Notes: generated from the letters alone by a model not told the origin. A DNA stretch of 64,000 nucleotides from Chamaecrista fasciculata (GCA_003254925.1 QANZ01009716.1:156568-220567), one strand, 5' to 3'. Positions 23,023-34,903 are shown, counted from the stretch's first letter. Numbers and translations: made by a program.

Positions 23023-23063
23023 GTTCTAAAATTTACTGTTGCTACAGCTAGCTAGCTCCATTA

Positions 23064-24163
23064 ATGGCTGCAACATCGTCTATATCAACCTTGGAGGATG
23101 CTCTTACTGTAGAAGAAAAGAATTTTAGCCCACAAGTTAAGATTCTCATTCTTTCTCTTCCTAGAGAGATGCTTTGGTCGACCACCCGTTTTCATGTATT
23201 ACTTTTCCAAAACTTTTGGTGCCCTTCAGTTAATCTCCAACCTTTAACCTACTTTCAGCAACACTATCAAGCAAAAGGTGACGAAATTATCGTTGCCACT
23301 GTTCCAAAATCAGGCACCACTTGGATGAAAGCCCTAGCTTTTGCCATCACAAAACGTCACCATTTCACACCTTCCCACCACAACAAAAACCATCCTTTAC
23401 TTCATTCCAACCCTCATACTCTTGTGCCTTTCGTTGAAATCAACCTCTATGGAGATAATCATAATGACCAAAACCCCAATATTAATCTTCCAGATGATGA
23501 TGAGCCAAGACTTTTTAGTACCCACATTCCTTATGCTTCGTTGCCACCTTCTATCAAAAGCTCCAATTGCAAGATAATCTATGTATGTCGCAACCCTTTT
23601 GATAATTTTGTCTCCCTTTGGTTTCACGCTTTGAGGTCTAAGGAAAACCAATTATCAACTACATTTGAAGAAGCACTAGAAAAGTACTGCAAGGGAATCA
23701 CTTGGTGTGGTCCATTTTGGAGCCATATGCTGGGTTATTGGAAGCAAAGCAATGACACACCCAACAAGGTTATGTTCTTGCATTATGAGGACTTGAAAGA
23801 AGAAACCAAATTTCATGTGTGAAAAGAATTGTAGAATTCTTGGATTGTCCTTTTAGCTTAGAGGAAGAGAGTAATGGTGTGATTGAAGACATCATTCAAC
23901 TTTGTAGCTTGCAGAAAATGAAGGAATTGGAGGTGAACAAGAGTGGGAAATTCTTGGATCTATCTGAGAATAAGTGTTTCTTTAGGAAGGGTGAAATAGG
24001 AGATTGGGTTAATTACTTATCTCCTTTAATGGTAAAAAAACTATCTAATGTTGTTGAAGAAGAGTTAAGTGGGTCTGGTCTCTCTTTCAAACTCATGCCT
24101 AGTTCAAATTTTGATATCGTTATATGTAATAAATTAGATATATGCAATCCGACATCATTTTGA
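23064..24163 (+). pseudogene. Frameshifted sulfotransferase
   Basis: Same sequence as 2426-3525. An open 252-codon N-terminal part has the phosphosulfate loop PKSGTTW, THIPYASLP and CRNPFDNFVS. A 2-nt (TG) insertion after KFHV then gives an immediate stop. The tail is open in another frame (23819-24163) with [14 protein letters not shown] and overruns the normal stop. A truncated 252-aa product would lack the C-terminal PAPS-binding GxxGDW motif. Its paralogue at 31804 has different lesions, so each decayed independently. The Helitron insertion in its promoter may have come before or after the coding damage. Confidence 0.93.
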
Positions 24164-24394
24164 TGTCGAATTGTCTTGTTGTTTCATAGTATTCTCTGGT
24201 GCTGAGAACATACATTAGGTTCTGCAATCCCATGTTATAAATGAGCTTTAAGTTTTTCGCTTTGTGACTTTGTGGTGGAACAAGTGAGCTAGTGTGACCG
24301 CTTTTATTTGATGAATTTCATTTTCATAAAAAAATCCTTTAATTATTGGAATTTTGTATAAGAGAACATGTTCCAGAACAGAGAAATTTTTAAG

Positions 24395-24570
24395 GTACCA
24401 AAATGTTAACGGTGCAAAGAACATGGTACTAAAATATCACTTTTGAAAGAACAGAGTACCAAAATATTAATGGTGCAAAGAACAGGCTAAAGTGTCACTT
24501 TTGAAAGAACAGAGTACCAAAGTGAAATCGGTCCCTAGAATAGGGTACCAAATTGTAATTTACCCATTTT
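24395..24570. mobile_element. Degenerate right half of a 'gggtaccaaagt' MITE
   Basis: Repeated 'gtaccaaaatgttaacgg', 'gagtaccaaagtgaaat' and a final 'gggtaccaaattgtaatttaccc' match the right arm of 33608-34037 with many changes. Confidence 0.6.
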
Positions 24571-25803
24571 TAAATATTAAAGACAATCGATAAAATTAAA
24601 AAAAAAAGAATTGTCATAATTGAGCTGTTTAGAAAAACAAAACTCGGTTTTAAAAAACATTCAGCAAAACCCATACATGCCATACTTAATTGACCTTTTT
24701 TATTTTTTAAATAAGTCAATTTTTAAACCCAATTTAACTTTTATTGGATTGGGTTAATGGGCTCAAAAAAACTTAAAACCCGCCTAATTATATATATAAG
24801 TGACGAATATAGTGAAATAAACATTAAAAAAATTGTAAGTCAAAGTGCACAAAGAAAATATACCCAGAGGAGGTGAATTGAAAATTAAAACTTTTTCACT
24901 TAAGTTAAACAGTTCCTTAGAATATTTCCTCCTCGTTAGATTCCTTAACAGTTTTTTTTTTTTATGAAAACAGTTCCTTAACTTAGAAAAATAAAATGCA
25001 GAATGTAAAAAGTTTAAGAAAAGAGAGAACACAACCAATTTATTATAGTGATTCAAATAAAGATATTAATCCCTATAAAAAGATTTTCTCTCTATCCTAC
25101 ATCCACTCCCTAAGCACAAAGCAAGGGAATTTATATTATTGGGTAAAACTAATTAAGTTACAATTTGGAAGACATGCCTAACACTAGGATCACCCCAAAG
25201 TTTTAATTACCGGTCTCTCTTTTATAGTTTTCCCAACCAAATAATCCTCTCGGGTAACAATAAGGTTCCTATATAACTCCTCTTATAGTGCAACCACTCA
25301 CAGATCACCCTAAAGTTTCACAACAACCGAGAAAGGCAACCTATTACCACAAAGGATATAGATGAACGAATCAGACAAGTTTAAGAAGAAAATTGGGTTT
25401 CTCTCACAAAGAGATTGATCACTAAGATCTTTCCACAAAGGAATAATTACAACAAATGTACATGATAGCTCTTAGCACTTAGCAGCTTGTAAACTCTTTC
25501 AAAATCAGTAGTCTCGAGCATTTGAATGTTGCAGCTTTATATACTCGCTCTTCTTTGAAGTCTTAATAAGGAATGTTCTTGAATTGAGTCTCCAATGGCT
25601 AGGAATTAATTATATTCAATAAAATTTGTTTCCATTAGCATCTTATAGCTCTAAACTTCCTTCTATAGTTGATTTGCTGACTTGATGCCACTAAGACGTT
25701 GAGATTCCTTCAGCTTAGACAGATTTGAAGAATTTGAATTCTTTCCTTATATAGGTCCTTGCCTGCAATAAAGAAAATAATTTAGGAAACAAATTCCTTG
25801 ACT
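24571..25803. other. Spacer of unclear origin, no gene seen
   Basis: The base mix is more balanced from 25020 to 25800 ('accggtctctcttttatag', 'ctttatatactcgctcttc') than in the spacers around it. It could be an old LTR or other element, but I found no matching ends, TSD or reading frame. Confidence 0.35.
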
Positions 25804-28518
25804 AGGGGTGTACATAAACTCGGTCGACCCGGTCAACCGAGCCAATTCGGGCCGGGACTAAACAAAATGGTCGGGGGGGGGGGGGNGGGGAATTAAAAAA
25901 GGGAAAATTTTGCCGGTTCGAGCTGTGATGAAAAAAACCCGGCCCGACCCGGGGTAGGGAGCTTAACCCATCCTTTTTGTGTGTTTTTTAAAAAAAAACA
26001 AATTTTTGTAACCCTAACCTAAATCCCTAATCGCTGCCTCGCTTCGCTGGAGACTCTCGACCCTCACTCACTCTCACACACTCTCAGCTGCATCCCTAAT
26101 CCCTAATTGGCCTACATCGTCGCTTGTCATCTTTGTCGGCTTCATCGTTGCTCGTCGGCTTCGTCTTCATTCTTCGTCTCGTCGCCTTCTCTCGATCTTT
26201 GTCTCGTCGTCGTCATCACTCTTCATCTTGTCGGCTGCCACTGCCACTGCCAAGGTGAGTAATCTTCTCCATATCCACGGTGATTTGCGAATTTTCTTGA
26301 AAATTTTCATCTAAAATGGGACTAATACTATTGAGTTGCGAATTTGTGACTAATTCTTTGGGTATTGATGAGAAGTTAGTGAAATTGTTTGTGATTTGCG
26401 AATTTCATCTGAATTGGGACTAAATAGCAAGTGTATTATATAGTGTGTGTTCAAACACCTAATTTTGGTCTGTTCGAATTCCATTTGGTTCACTCATTTA
26501 CTTTATTATTAGGCTCATGATGAATTGTTTTCTGTGTTTGTTTTTTGTTGTTCCATTTTTCTAATGAATTGTGATGATTTGAGTAGCTGTCTTTGAAATC
26601 TTGATGCATTTAATAAACAAAGTTACTGTTGATGATTGATGTATAATTAGCTTGACAAAAGTCCAATGGGAAAATTAAATCGAGTCTATACCTTCTAGTT
26701 TTAACATCACAGATTCTGCATATGAGAAACGTACAGTTTGATGTTGATTTCTCGCTACTTATGAACTAATGAATGATGATGACATGGTGGACAAGGTCTT
26801 GTGGGTTTAGAGTTTAGAATCATTCTCTTTGTAAAATTGCACATGTGTTTTTAGTGTATTATTCTGTGAATGTGTGTTTTAGTCTTTTAGAAATTACTAA
26901 ACATAGTGTGTGTGTGTTTATGTTTTAGATCTGCAATGAAATCTCAAAATGCCCAAAGTCAAGCCCAAGGTTCAACACCTAATCAAAATACCCAAAGTCA
27001 AGCCCAAGGTTCAACTCCTACTCCTAGCACAGTTCCTAATGCTTGCACTACAACTTCAACTGTTGCTACTGATAGTATGGTTGTTGGGGCTAAGAGAAAG
27101 ACCCCTCAAAACAAGTCTAGTGTATATATGGGACCATTTCGTAAAACTTCCTTTAGAGTAGACAGGAGGTGAAATATGAGCCAAATGTAAGTATTTCCTG
27201 GCCGATTATGCATGTGACCCGAACAAACATGGCACCGATTCCTTGAGGAAGCACCTTCAAAAGTGTAAAAAAAACCCAAATAGGAACCAATACAAGAAAC
27301 AACCCATGTTAGTATACCTTGAAGGGGAAAATCAACCAATGGGTCCTCCTACTAGAACCTTAGTCCCTCACACCTATAGCTTAGAAGAATGTCGGAAAGC
27401 TGTGGCAAAATTTGTGATATGTGATGAGCAACCTTTTAGAGTTGTGGAGGTTGAAGGGTTTATAAACTTGTGCTATCGTTTAGAACCTAGATTTCCTGTT
27501 CCATTAAGGGTGACAATAGCTTGAAATTGTTTCAAATTATTTCTCGAAGAATTTGATAAGATCAAGACTTTTTTTAAGAGATCTTCTTTGCGTTTTTCAC
27601 TCACTACAGACACTTGGACATCTTGTCAAAATGCCAATTATATGTCTCTTACAACGCATTTCATTGATGATAATTGGCATTATCAGAAGAGAATTCTGAA
27701 TTTTTGTGTGGTTGACAATCATAAAGGTGAAACAATATGTAAAGCAGTTGAAAAATGTTTTTCGGATTGGGGTATTTCAAAAGTCTTTACTATAACTGTT
27801 GACAATGCAACTTCTAATGACAATGTTGTGGGTCATTTGAAAAGAAGATTGAAGAATTGGGATGGATTAGTATGTGATGGGGATTATTTGCATGTGAGGT
27901 GTTGTGCCCATATCTTGAATTTGGTTGTCAAAAATGGTTTGAATGATATAAATGCCTCTATAGTTGCTTTTAGAAATGTTGTTAGATATGTGAGATCCTC
28001 TCCTGCAAGACTTCTGAAATTCAAAGAGTTGGTTGAACTTGAGAAAATTGACTCTCACTCTCTTTTGTGCTTAAATGTTGAAACTAGGTGGAATTCTATA
28101 TATATATATATATGATGTTAGAAAATGTCATTAAGTTCCAAAAGGTGTTTGAGACGATGGATCTTGTGGATAATGCATATCAGATGAATGTCATTGAAAA
28201 TAAAGACCGAGATGGCCTTCCCGTGGCTTTGGATTGGAGTAATACTCGAGTGTTTGTTCAATTTTTAAAAGTTTTTTATACCATTACATTGAGATTTTCT
28301 GGATCACTATATGTGACATCTAATGCATGCTTCCATGACATTGCACATGTTCAAACTATGTTGACTGCAAGCATTAAGCATCATAATCCTCTCGTTGAAG
28401 TTAAGGCTACCAAGATGAAATCTAAATATGACAAATATTAGGGGAACCATATAATTGAATCCTTTAATAGTTATCGGAGTGGTTTTAGACCCTAGATATA
28501 AGCTTGAATATGTGAATA
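25804..28518 (+). mobile_element. Decayed hAT element (sleeper-type)
   Basis: It begins 'taggggtgtacataaactcg' with GC-rich 'gacccggtcaaccgagcc' subterminal repeats, and carries a hAT transposase on the plus strand. A G run with one N lies at 25874-25890. The right end is not seen, because homology breaks at an LTR-like insertion (28519). Confidence 0.7.
26936..28510 (+). pseudogene. hAT transposase, sleeper-like, broken
   Basis: The pieces in order are an N-terminal repeat (SQAQGSTPxxNTQ twice), a BED zinc finger around 27189-27268 (CKYFLADYACDPNKHGTDSLRKHLQKC, second Cys replaced by Phe), a catalytic RNase-H-like core (LTTDTWTSCQNANYMSLT, VDNATSNDNV, RCCAHILNLVVK), a DUF4413-type segment (WSNTRVFVQFLKVFYTITLRFSG) and 'DPRYKLEYVNT'. 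Lesions include stops between the zinc finger and the core and a frameshift at an expanded TA microsatellite (about 28097-28113) right after ETRWNS. The C-terminal hAT dimerisation domain is missing. A 'gtgagt' at 26254 and 'ttttag' before 26930 suggest a 5' UTR intron. Confidence 0.85.
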
Positions 28519-29607
28519 CTGTTAGCCCTAAAAGGTTTATATTAAATTAAGTTTATTAATAACAAAATTAATGCATATGGTAATTTACTAATATTATTTG
28601 ACTTGGTCTTATATGATTAATTCATATTGTCAAACAATTTAAATCTCGTTTGTCACAAATTAATTTTGATTAAAGCATGACTTGGCAATTATTTGAAATT
28701 GAGAACATATAGTTTAGTCATGTATTAGACCTATTTTTTTTCAATGTGATCAATTCGATCTTTTAAGATAAAGTTGACCTTAAAGTTTTCTTCTCTACAT
28801 TTTATCATGATCAATTCTATTTATGGAATTAATTTGAAATTAAAGTCACTTCTTGGCTAAGGGTTCACGTCACTCACAATTTGAATTCGAATCGAGATAA
28901 TGATGCACGTTGTTACATTATGCCCACATGCAAGTTTATTTTATGACATAATGTAACTGTTACTTCATATGATTAAGTTGGCTTGAAATTGGGATCAACT
29001 TTCATTTTTTGTTATTTGATAATTTATATTACATATCATATTATGACAATTTACAAGTTGATAATTTGTGAGTTTATTTGTTCATCAAGTAATTTATCAT
29101 ATGATTAAGTTCTCACATTAAGTTTATCATTCATGATGAAGGAAATGTGTCCTAGATGTTTTTGCATCAAGACTGTTTGAGGACAAGTTCAAGAGACAAC
29201 CACCATGAAAGTGCAAGACATGATTGACATACATTTCAATGGTGATTTATGCAATAATGATCATTCCAAAAATGAAGGCTTGGTGAATACTATATAAAGG
29301 GAGCTTGGACATCACATTTCTTCACACCTCAAAGCAAAGCATTATAACTATTATCTCTTCTCTCACTCTAGCCATTTGTTAGAGATGTTCTTGAGCTTCA
29401 TGTCCTGCTAAATTCTTGAGAGATTATTTCTTGAGCCTAATGTCAATTTGATTCACCAGGAACAGATTTAGATTAATTATCATACAATTAATCAAGGACG
29501 CTATCATAGTAAACATGCTAATAATATGATAACAACATAATTTATCATCTATAAATTAATCAATATGTTCAAAACATATACATCAAATGATTGGCCCTAG
29601 GGCACAA
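28519..29607 (+). mobile_element. LTR-like remnant inside the hAT
   Basis: It starts TGTTAGCCCTAAAAGG and has a promoter-like TATATAAAGG at about 29291, followed by an R/U5-like CT-rich stretch. The end near 'ggccctagggcacaatctcc' is plausible but not fixed. No coding part is seen. It could be a Copia-type solo LTR. No matching target duplication was found, so the call is weak and the element is broken or partial. Confidence 0.35.
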
Positions 29608-29959
29608 TCTCCATCACTTGAGTCATGGGCAAGACTTGTGCACCACGAAAATTTCCTTTTATCTCACAATCATGGAATTGATTCTATGGGATCTTGGCAA
29701 TCTTCTGAAGTTTGTTCTGCAAGTTAGATACAATGAACACCAAATTCATCATGATATTTACAAATATAAAGAATTAAACACAAAATATCATATTTCCAAT
29801 TAATCTCATAATCTAGAAGGAAAAACTAAAAATAAGAGAAATTGGGGATAAAAACTCAAATATAATATCAAAACATCATCATAATAACCCCTAAAAGTCT
29901 GCCAGAATCAGACTTATCAACGATCCTAAAAGTAAACCGCTTGTTTCATGTTCAAATAA
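29608..29959. other. Spacer, no gene seen
   Basis: No frame or repeat end is recognised. It may be further hAT or LTR-associated debris. Confidence 0.35.
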
Positions 29960-30231
29960 GTAAAACTGATCATATCTTTTTTGTTTCAAATTTGAAAGCG
30001 ACGAATTCAGAGCTACGAGTTCCTCTTAACAATTTCTTTGAACTTGAAAAGAGAGACAAGAGAAATATGACCAAATTCAATAGTTTGGGACCAAAATGAA
30101 ATATTTTACCAACATTTGTGACCAAAATGAAACATTTTGCTAACATTTAGGACTAATTTGAACATTTTGAAACATAATGGACCAAAATGAACATTAGAAC
30201 ATTTGTTTAGGACCAAAATGACCCTTTTACC
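29960..30231. mobile_element. Right half of the 'ggtcaaagggcc' MITE family
   Basis: It matches the right side of 18440-18978, with 'ggaccaaaatgaacattaga' and the end 'aaaatgacccttttacc'. The left TIR is missing. Confidence 0.6.
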
Positions 30232-30317
30232 TTTAGTTTATATAATATGAAAAGAAATTATTTTTTTAAATAAAATATCTCTGAAGTACCATTCAAATTA
30301 TTGATTTTGCAAGGTAT

Positions 30318-31170
30318 GGCCCATTTTGGAGCCATATGTTGGGATATTGGAATGAAAGCAAGAGCACACCTAATAAAGTTGTGTTCTTGAAGTATGAACA
30401 CTTGAAAGAAGACCCCAAATTTCATGTGAAAAGAATAACAGAATTCTTGGATTGTTCTTTTAGCTCTAAGGAAGAGAGTGATGGTGTGATTGAAGACATC
30501 ATTCAATTGTGTAGCTTGCAGAAAATGAAGGATATTGGAGGTGAAATAGGAAGGGTGAAACTGGACCAGTCATTGAACCGGCCGAAGCAGCGGTTCAAGG
30601 TTCAATGGTTCAACCGGAGTTCAACCGGGGTCGGACCGTTAATAATTAAATAAATAAAAAATAATATATTTAATTTAATATAATAAAAATATATAATAAA
30701 CTCTTTAAATTTAAGCTGGATTTAATAAGAAAGTGATAATTAAGAAGATAAAAAATTAAATTTTCAAGTAAAAACTATTAAATAGTGTATTATTTTGAGT
30801 CTAAACATAATAAGAAATTTTTAAAAAAAAAAATAGCATCATTTTAATCAAGAAAAACTCAAAAAAATAAAAAATTAGAACAAAAAAACCTGAACCGGTT
30901 CAAGGCGGTTTTCCCGGTTTTTGACCGGTTCAGACGGTTCTTAACCGGTTTTTAACATGTCCGGTTTTGTACTCAACTCGGACCGGACCACTGGCTGGTT
31001 CACGGTTCAACCGGTCCGGTCCGATTTTCATAACTATGGTTATATATGAGCTTTTAGTTTCCCCTACGTAACTTTATGGTGGAACGTACCGGTGAGTGTG
31101 ACTGGCACTGACTGCTTTTATTTGATGAATTTCACTTTTATAAAAACAATCCTTCAATAATTCCAATTTT
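30318..31170 (+). pseudogene. Sulfotransferase fragment split by a hAT-type MITE
   Basis: Coding homology starts at [21 protein letters not shown] (30318) and runs open through LCSLQKMKD (about 30535). It then jumps, by internal deletion, to 'ggaagggtgaaa' of the RKGE motif. There a CCGG-rich element (30557-31038) interrupts it. After the element only the shared SOT 3' UTR remains ('gagcttttagtttccc' to 'tttatttgatgaatttca'). The N-terminal two-thirds and the C-terminal GDW motif are gone. Confidence 0.88.
30557..31038. mobile_element. Non-autonomous hAT, CCGGTT-rich
   Basis: Subterminal CCGGTT/AACCGG clusters lie on both sides of an AT-rich core, and the right end is 'ttcataactatg'. The left starts at 'aactggaccagtcattg', matching the inner TIR of 36235-37097 but lacking its first ~12 nt. 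A deletion at the host junction probably removed them. Confidence 0.7.
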
Positions 31171-31610
31171 GTATAAGCTAGAGAATATATAGTGATTTAC
31201 TAGACACGGTAATTCAATTACTAAAAATTTAAATGAGGTTGGACCTAGCGCAAAACCAAAATAAAATTATATCTACTTAAGTAGCTAAACTTATCTTTCT
31301 TTTTTAACAATTTAAAGTTAAATAATTATTATGTTCTTCAAACTATAAGGTTAGTTTTATTTTGGTCTTCAAATTATTTTTTTATTTTGTTTTGTCCTCA
31401 AATTTTGAGATTATTTTGGTCATCAAATTGGGGAAATCCACTCTCCGACGACCGTATCATGTTGCTCTTCACTAACTAACATCCGTATATATATGTGTAT
31501 TAAATCAGAAATTGAAATCGAAATCAAATCAAATCCAAATCAAAGAGACCCATGTGGCTGTGTCTTCATTTTTTATGTCGATAATATCTAACCAATCAAC
31601 CAACCATGGG
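31171..31610. other. Spacer, no gene seen
   Basis: It includes 'ggttagttttattttggtct' and related 'tttggtcctcaaatt' repeats, typical of decayed MITE arms. Nothing codes. Confidence 0.4.
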
Positions 31611-31614
31611 TTAA

Positions 31615-31620
31615 CACGTG
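31615..31620 (+). promoter_or_regulatory. G-box upstream of the 31804 SOT
   Basis: CACGTG in 'gggttaacacgtggcagcc', 184 nt before the ATG. About 250 bp around it match the promoter of the 23064 paralogue (20830), suggesting shared regulation when both were active. Confidence 0.6.
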
Positions 31621-31803
31621 GCAGCCTTATCTCTCTGCATGACTACATATATCAACAATGGATGGAGTTAGTTAGTGTGAGGCTACATAATATAAGTAAG
31701 AGAAAGCCAGTGAGCTGAATGCACAATATATATATATATATACATATTTATTTTATTTTTTAGTTCTAACAATTACTGTTGCTACAGCTACCTAGCTCCA
31801 TTA

Positions 31804-32830
31804 ATGGCTGCAACATCATCTATATCAACCTTGGAGGATGCTCTTACTGAAGAAGAAAAGAATCTTAGTCCACAAGTTAAAAACCTCATTCTTTCTCTTC
31901 CTAGAGAGAAACTTTGGAAGACCCCTCGTTCTCACGCATTACTTTTCCAAAACTTCCGGTGCCCTTCAAATCTTTTCCAACCCATAACCTACTTTCAGCA
32001 ACACTTCCAACCAAAAGGCGACGAAATTATTGTCGCCACTTTTCCAAAATCAGGCACTACTTGGATGAAAGCCCTAGCTTTTGCCATCACAAAACGTCAC
32101 CATTTCAGTCCTTCCCACCTCAACAAAAACCAACCTTTACTTCATTCCAACCCTCATACTCTTGTGCCTTTCGCTGAAGTCAACCTCTATGGAGATAATT
32201 ATAATGACCAAAACCACTATACTAATATTCTTCCAGCTGATGAGACTTTTTGGTACCCAGATTCCTTATGCTTCATTGCCACCTTTTATCAAAAGCTCCA
32301 ATAGCAAGATAATCTATGTATGTCGCAACCCTTTTGATACTTTTGTGTCCTTTTGGTTTCACGCTTCGAAGGAAAACTATTTATCAGCTACATTTGAAGA
32401 AGCATTTGAAAATTACTGCAAGGGAATCTCTTGGTTTGGTCCATTTTGGAGCCATATGTTGGGATATTGGAAGCAAAGCAAGGACACACCCACCAAGGTT
32501 ATGTTCTTGAAGTATGAGGACTTGAAAAAAGACACCAAATTTCATGTGAAAAGAATTGCAGAATTCTTAGATTGTCCTTTTAGCTCAGAAGAAGAGAGTT
32601 ATGGTGTGATTGAAGACATCATTCAACTTTGTAGCTTGCGGAAAATGAAGGACTTAGAGGTGAATAAGAGTGGGAAATTCTTGGATTTAACTGAGAACAA
32701 GAATTTCTTTAGGAAGGGTGAAATAGGAGATTGGGTTAATCACTTATCTCCTTCTATGATAGAGAAATTATCTAATGTTGTTCAAGAAAAGTTAGGTGGG
32801 TCTGGTCTCTCTTTCAAACTCATGCCTTAG
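31804..32830 (+). pseudogene. Sulfotransferase with one 5-nt deletion
   Basis: A nearly complete SOT of the '[16 protein letters not shown]' group. The N-terminal part is open (PKSGTTWMKALAFAI and the catalytic region). Between 'gatgag' and 'actttttggtaccca' (about 32243) the five bases 'ccaag' found in paralogues are missing, which shifts the frame before the catalytic THIP segment. From there the rest is open in the new frame to a normal stop, including [21 protein letters not shown] and [16 protein letters not shown]. The would-be catalytic segment reads GTQIPYASL, with Gln in place of His. That is a second, independent hit against activity. Confidence 0.9.
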
Positions 32831-33083
32831 TTCAAATTTTGATGTCGTTATATGTAATAAATTAGATATCTGCAATCCGACATTGTTTTGATGTTGAATT
32901 GTCTTGTTGCGTCATAGTGTTCTCTGGTGATGAGAACATACATCAGGTTCTGCAATCCCATGTTATAAATTATGAGCTTTTAGTTTCCCCTTTGTGACTT
33001 TATGGTGGCTGCTTTTATTTGATGAATTTCATTTTCATAAAGACAATCCTTTAATAATTTGAATTTTGTATATGAGAACATGT

Positions 33084-33204
33084 TTGAGAATAGAGGATTT
33101 TTTAGGAAGGGTGAAATCAGAGATTGGGTTAATTACTTGTCTCCTTCAGTGGTAGAAAAATTATCTAATATTATTCAAGAAAAGTCAAGTGTGTTTGGTC
33201 TCTA
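33084..33204 (+). pseudogene. Sulfotransferase C-terminal relic
   Basis: About 40 codons resemble FFRKGEIRDWVNYLSPSVVEKL...IIQEK, ending in a stop. It lies 250 bp after the 31804 gene. The invariant Gly of the GDW motif is Arg here. It is probably the end of an old tandem duplicate. Confidence 0.8.
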
Positions 33205-33239
33205 ATTTATTCTGGTTCAAAATTACATTTGAGAAATGC

Positions 33240-33607
33240 AACACTTTTTTTTTGGTAATAACGTGGAAATTATATTGCCAATGAGGAACAAAGTACTGCT
33301 ATGGTTTTACAAGAAACTACCAGGAAACCAACAGGAAACATAATAAAAGATACATCAGACCAATAAAACATAAAAAGAGATGAAGAAGAAAATACAGCAC
33401 AAAAGATGGAGTACAAGAGAAAGGGAGAAGGATGAGTCTAGATGGACTGTCTAGAAAGCAAAGGCTTCTTCCTCTTATCCTGCCGCTGTATTGGAATGGA
33501 AAGATGATCTTGAAGAAAAGCTAAACTTAAAAAAGCAAAGGCTTTTTTAATGCACTTTTGGTTAAGGCTATAGCAACACCCTTTTTTGTTTTTTCTTTTT
33601 TTCTTTT
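33240..33607 (-). repeat. A-tailed retroposon-like sequence, no gene seen
   Basis: T runs at about 33246-33254 and 33580-33607 look like A-tails of minus-strand retroposons. The stretch between them contains no recognisable protein. The second T run belongs with the LINE relic to its right. Confidence 0.4.
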
Positions 33608-34037
33608 GGGTAAATTACACTTTGGTACCCTGTGGTTTGACTCTATTTCACTTTGGTACCCTGTGGTTTGAAACTTGACACTTTGGTACCCTGTGGTATT
33701 CTCCATTAACACTTTGGTACCCTTTGGAGCTATTTTGTAATTTTAACCATAATAAATTTTACAAAAATTACATATTGACCCCAAAAATATTTTAAATTTT
33801 TCATTTTAGTCCCTATATAATATGTATCCAAGGACCTATTTGTAATTTTTTGAAAATTTTTTGGGGTCAATATGTAATTTTTACAAAAATTTTTATGGTT
33901 AAAATTACAAAATAGCTCCAAAGGGTACCAAAGTGTTAATGGAGAATACCACAGGGTACCAAAGTGTCAAGTTTCAAACCACAGGGTACCAAAGTGAAAT
34001 AGAGTCAAACCACAGGGTACCAAAGTGTAATTTACCC
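33608..34037. mobile_element. Complete Mutator-like MITE (430 bp)
   Basis: Long, almost perfect inverted halves: the left starts 'gggtaaattacactttgg' and the right ends 'ccaaagtgtaatttaccc', each with three 'ggtaccctgtggt' units. It is flanked by a perfect 9-bp target duplication TTTTCTTTT (33599-33607 and 34038-34046), the size expected for Mutator-type elements. It sits inside the A-tail of a LINE relic. Confidence 0.85.
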
Positions 34038-34596
34038 TTTTCTTTTTATCAAAAGAGTAATGCATTAAACAAACAAAACAGTACATAGAATATATAAGAG
34101 AAAATAAGAAGGTAAAGCAGTAAAAATAGTGGAGGACATCATATATAAGCATCCTAGCTCTCTTAGTTAGAAGATCAACAACTATTGATTTGTCTCTCCA
34201 AAGATGTGCTTATAATAGAGGCGCTCAAATGAACCAAGAAGGGATATGCCTTTAGAAACAAGAGTGTAACAAAGATGGAAAGTTGTCAAATTAGAACTTT
34301 TAATAAGACTAGAATTCAGAGGCTTTGACAATGGAATTAGAAATAATCTTCATATAGTGAAAAGGAATCTGATTAAAAATTAAATAATTCTTGAAAAACC
34401 AAATTTTTCTAATAGTAAAACAAAAGAGAGTGTACGAAGTAAGAAATAGTTAAATTTCGCATCATACTTACCATGAGTTTTTAGCCAAAGTTGATGAAGG
34501 GTCCAAAATTTGGTAGAATTAGAGAGAGAAGGTTGAAGTAGTTAAATTTCGCATCATAATTATATCATTGTTGCAAAGGGGGCAGTGAGGGTGAGT
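34038..34596 (-). mobile_element. LINE 3'-end relic
   Basis: On the minus strand it ends '...taatgcattactcttttgat' and then an A-rich tail, as does the better LINE at 51637. No long frame remains. Confidence 0.45.
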
Positions 34597-34668
34597 TAGG
34601 GGCTGATCCACCTAGCTTTTTTGGATTATTTGTGTGGTGATGAAAAATAATCAACCCAGTTAATATAT
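34597..34668 (-). pseudogene. Sulfotransferase C-terminal micro-relic
   Basis: The minus strand reads 'aaaaaagctaggtggatcag', close to the SOT 'gaaaagttaggtgggtctgg' segment, preceded by a degenerate 'aactgggttgatta' (DWVN) match. Short and decayed. Confidence 0.45.
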
Positions 34669-34834
34669 AGGTCAAAATTTTATTTTAGTCCTTTATGTTT
34701 GGAGTAGATTTCACTTTGATCCTTTATTAGTATTATTATTATTTGTTTCATTTCGTTTCTCTATGTTTCCCTGATATTTCCATGTTGGTACAACTTTGTT
34801 GTTAAGTTAAATAGTCATTTTATCCTTTTTTAAA

Positions 34835-34903
34835 AGTCCTTGCGTTTGCCATCACAAACCGCCACCATTTCTATCCCTCACACCACAACCCAAACCATCG
34901 ACA
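34835..34903 (+). pseudogene. Sulfotransferase internal micro-relic
   Basis: About 22 codons read LAFAITNRHHFYPSHHN, the segment that follows PKSGTTW in the intact genes. Nothing SOT-like is on either side. Confidence 0.6.
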
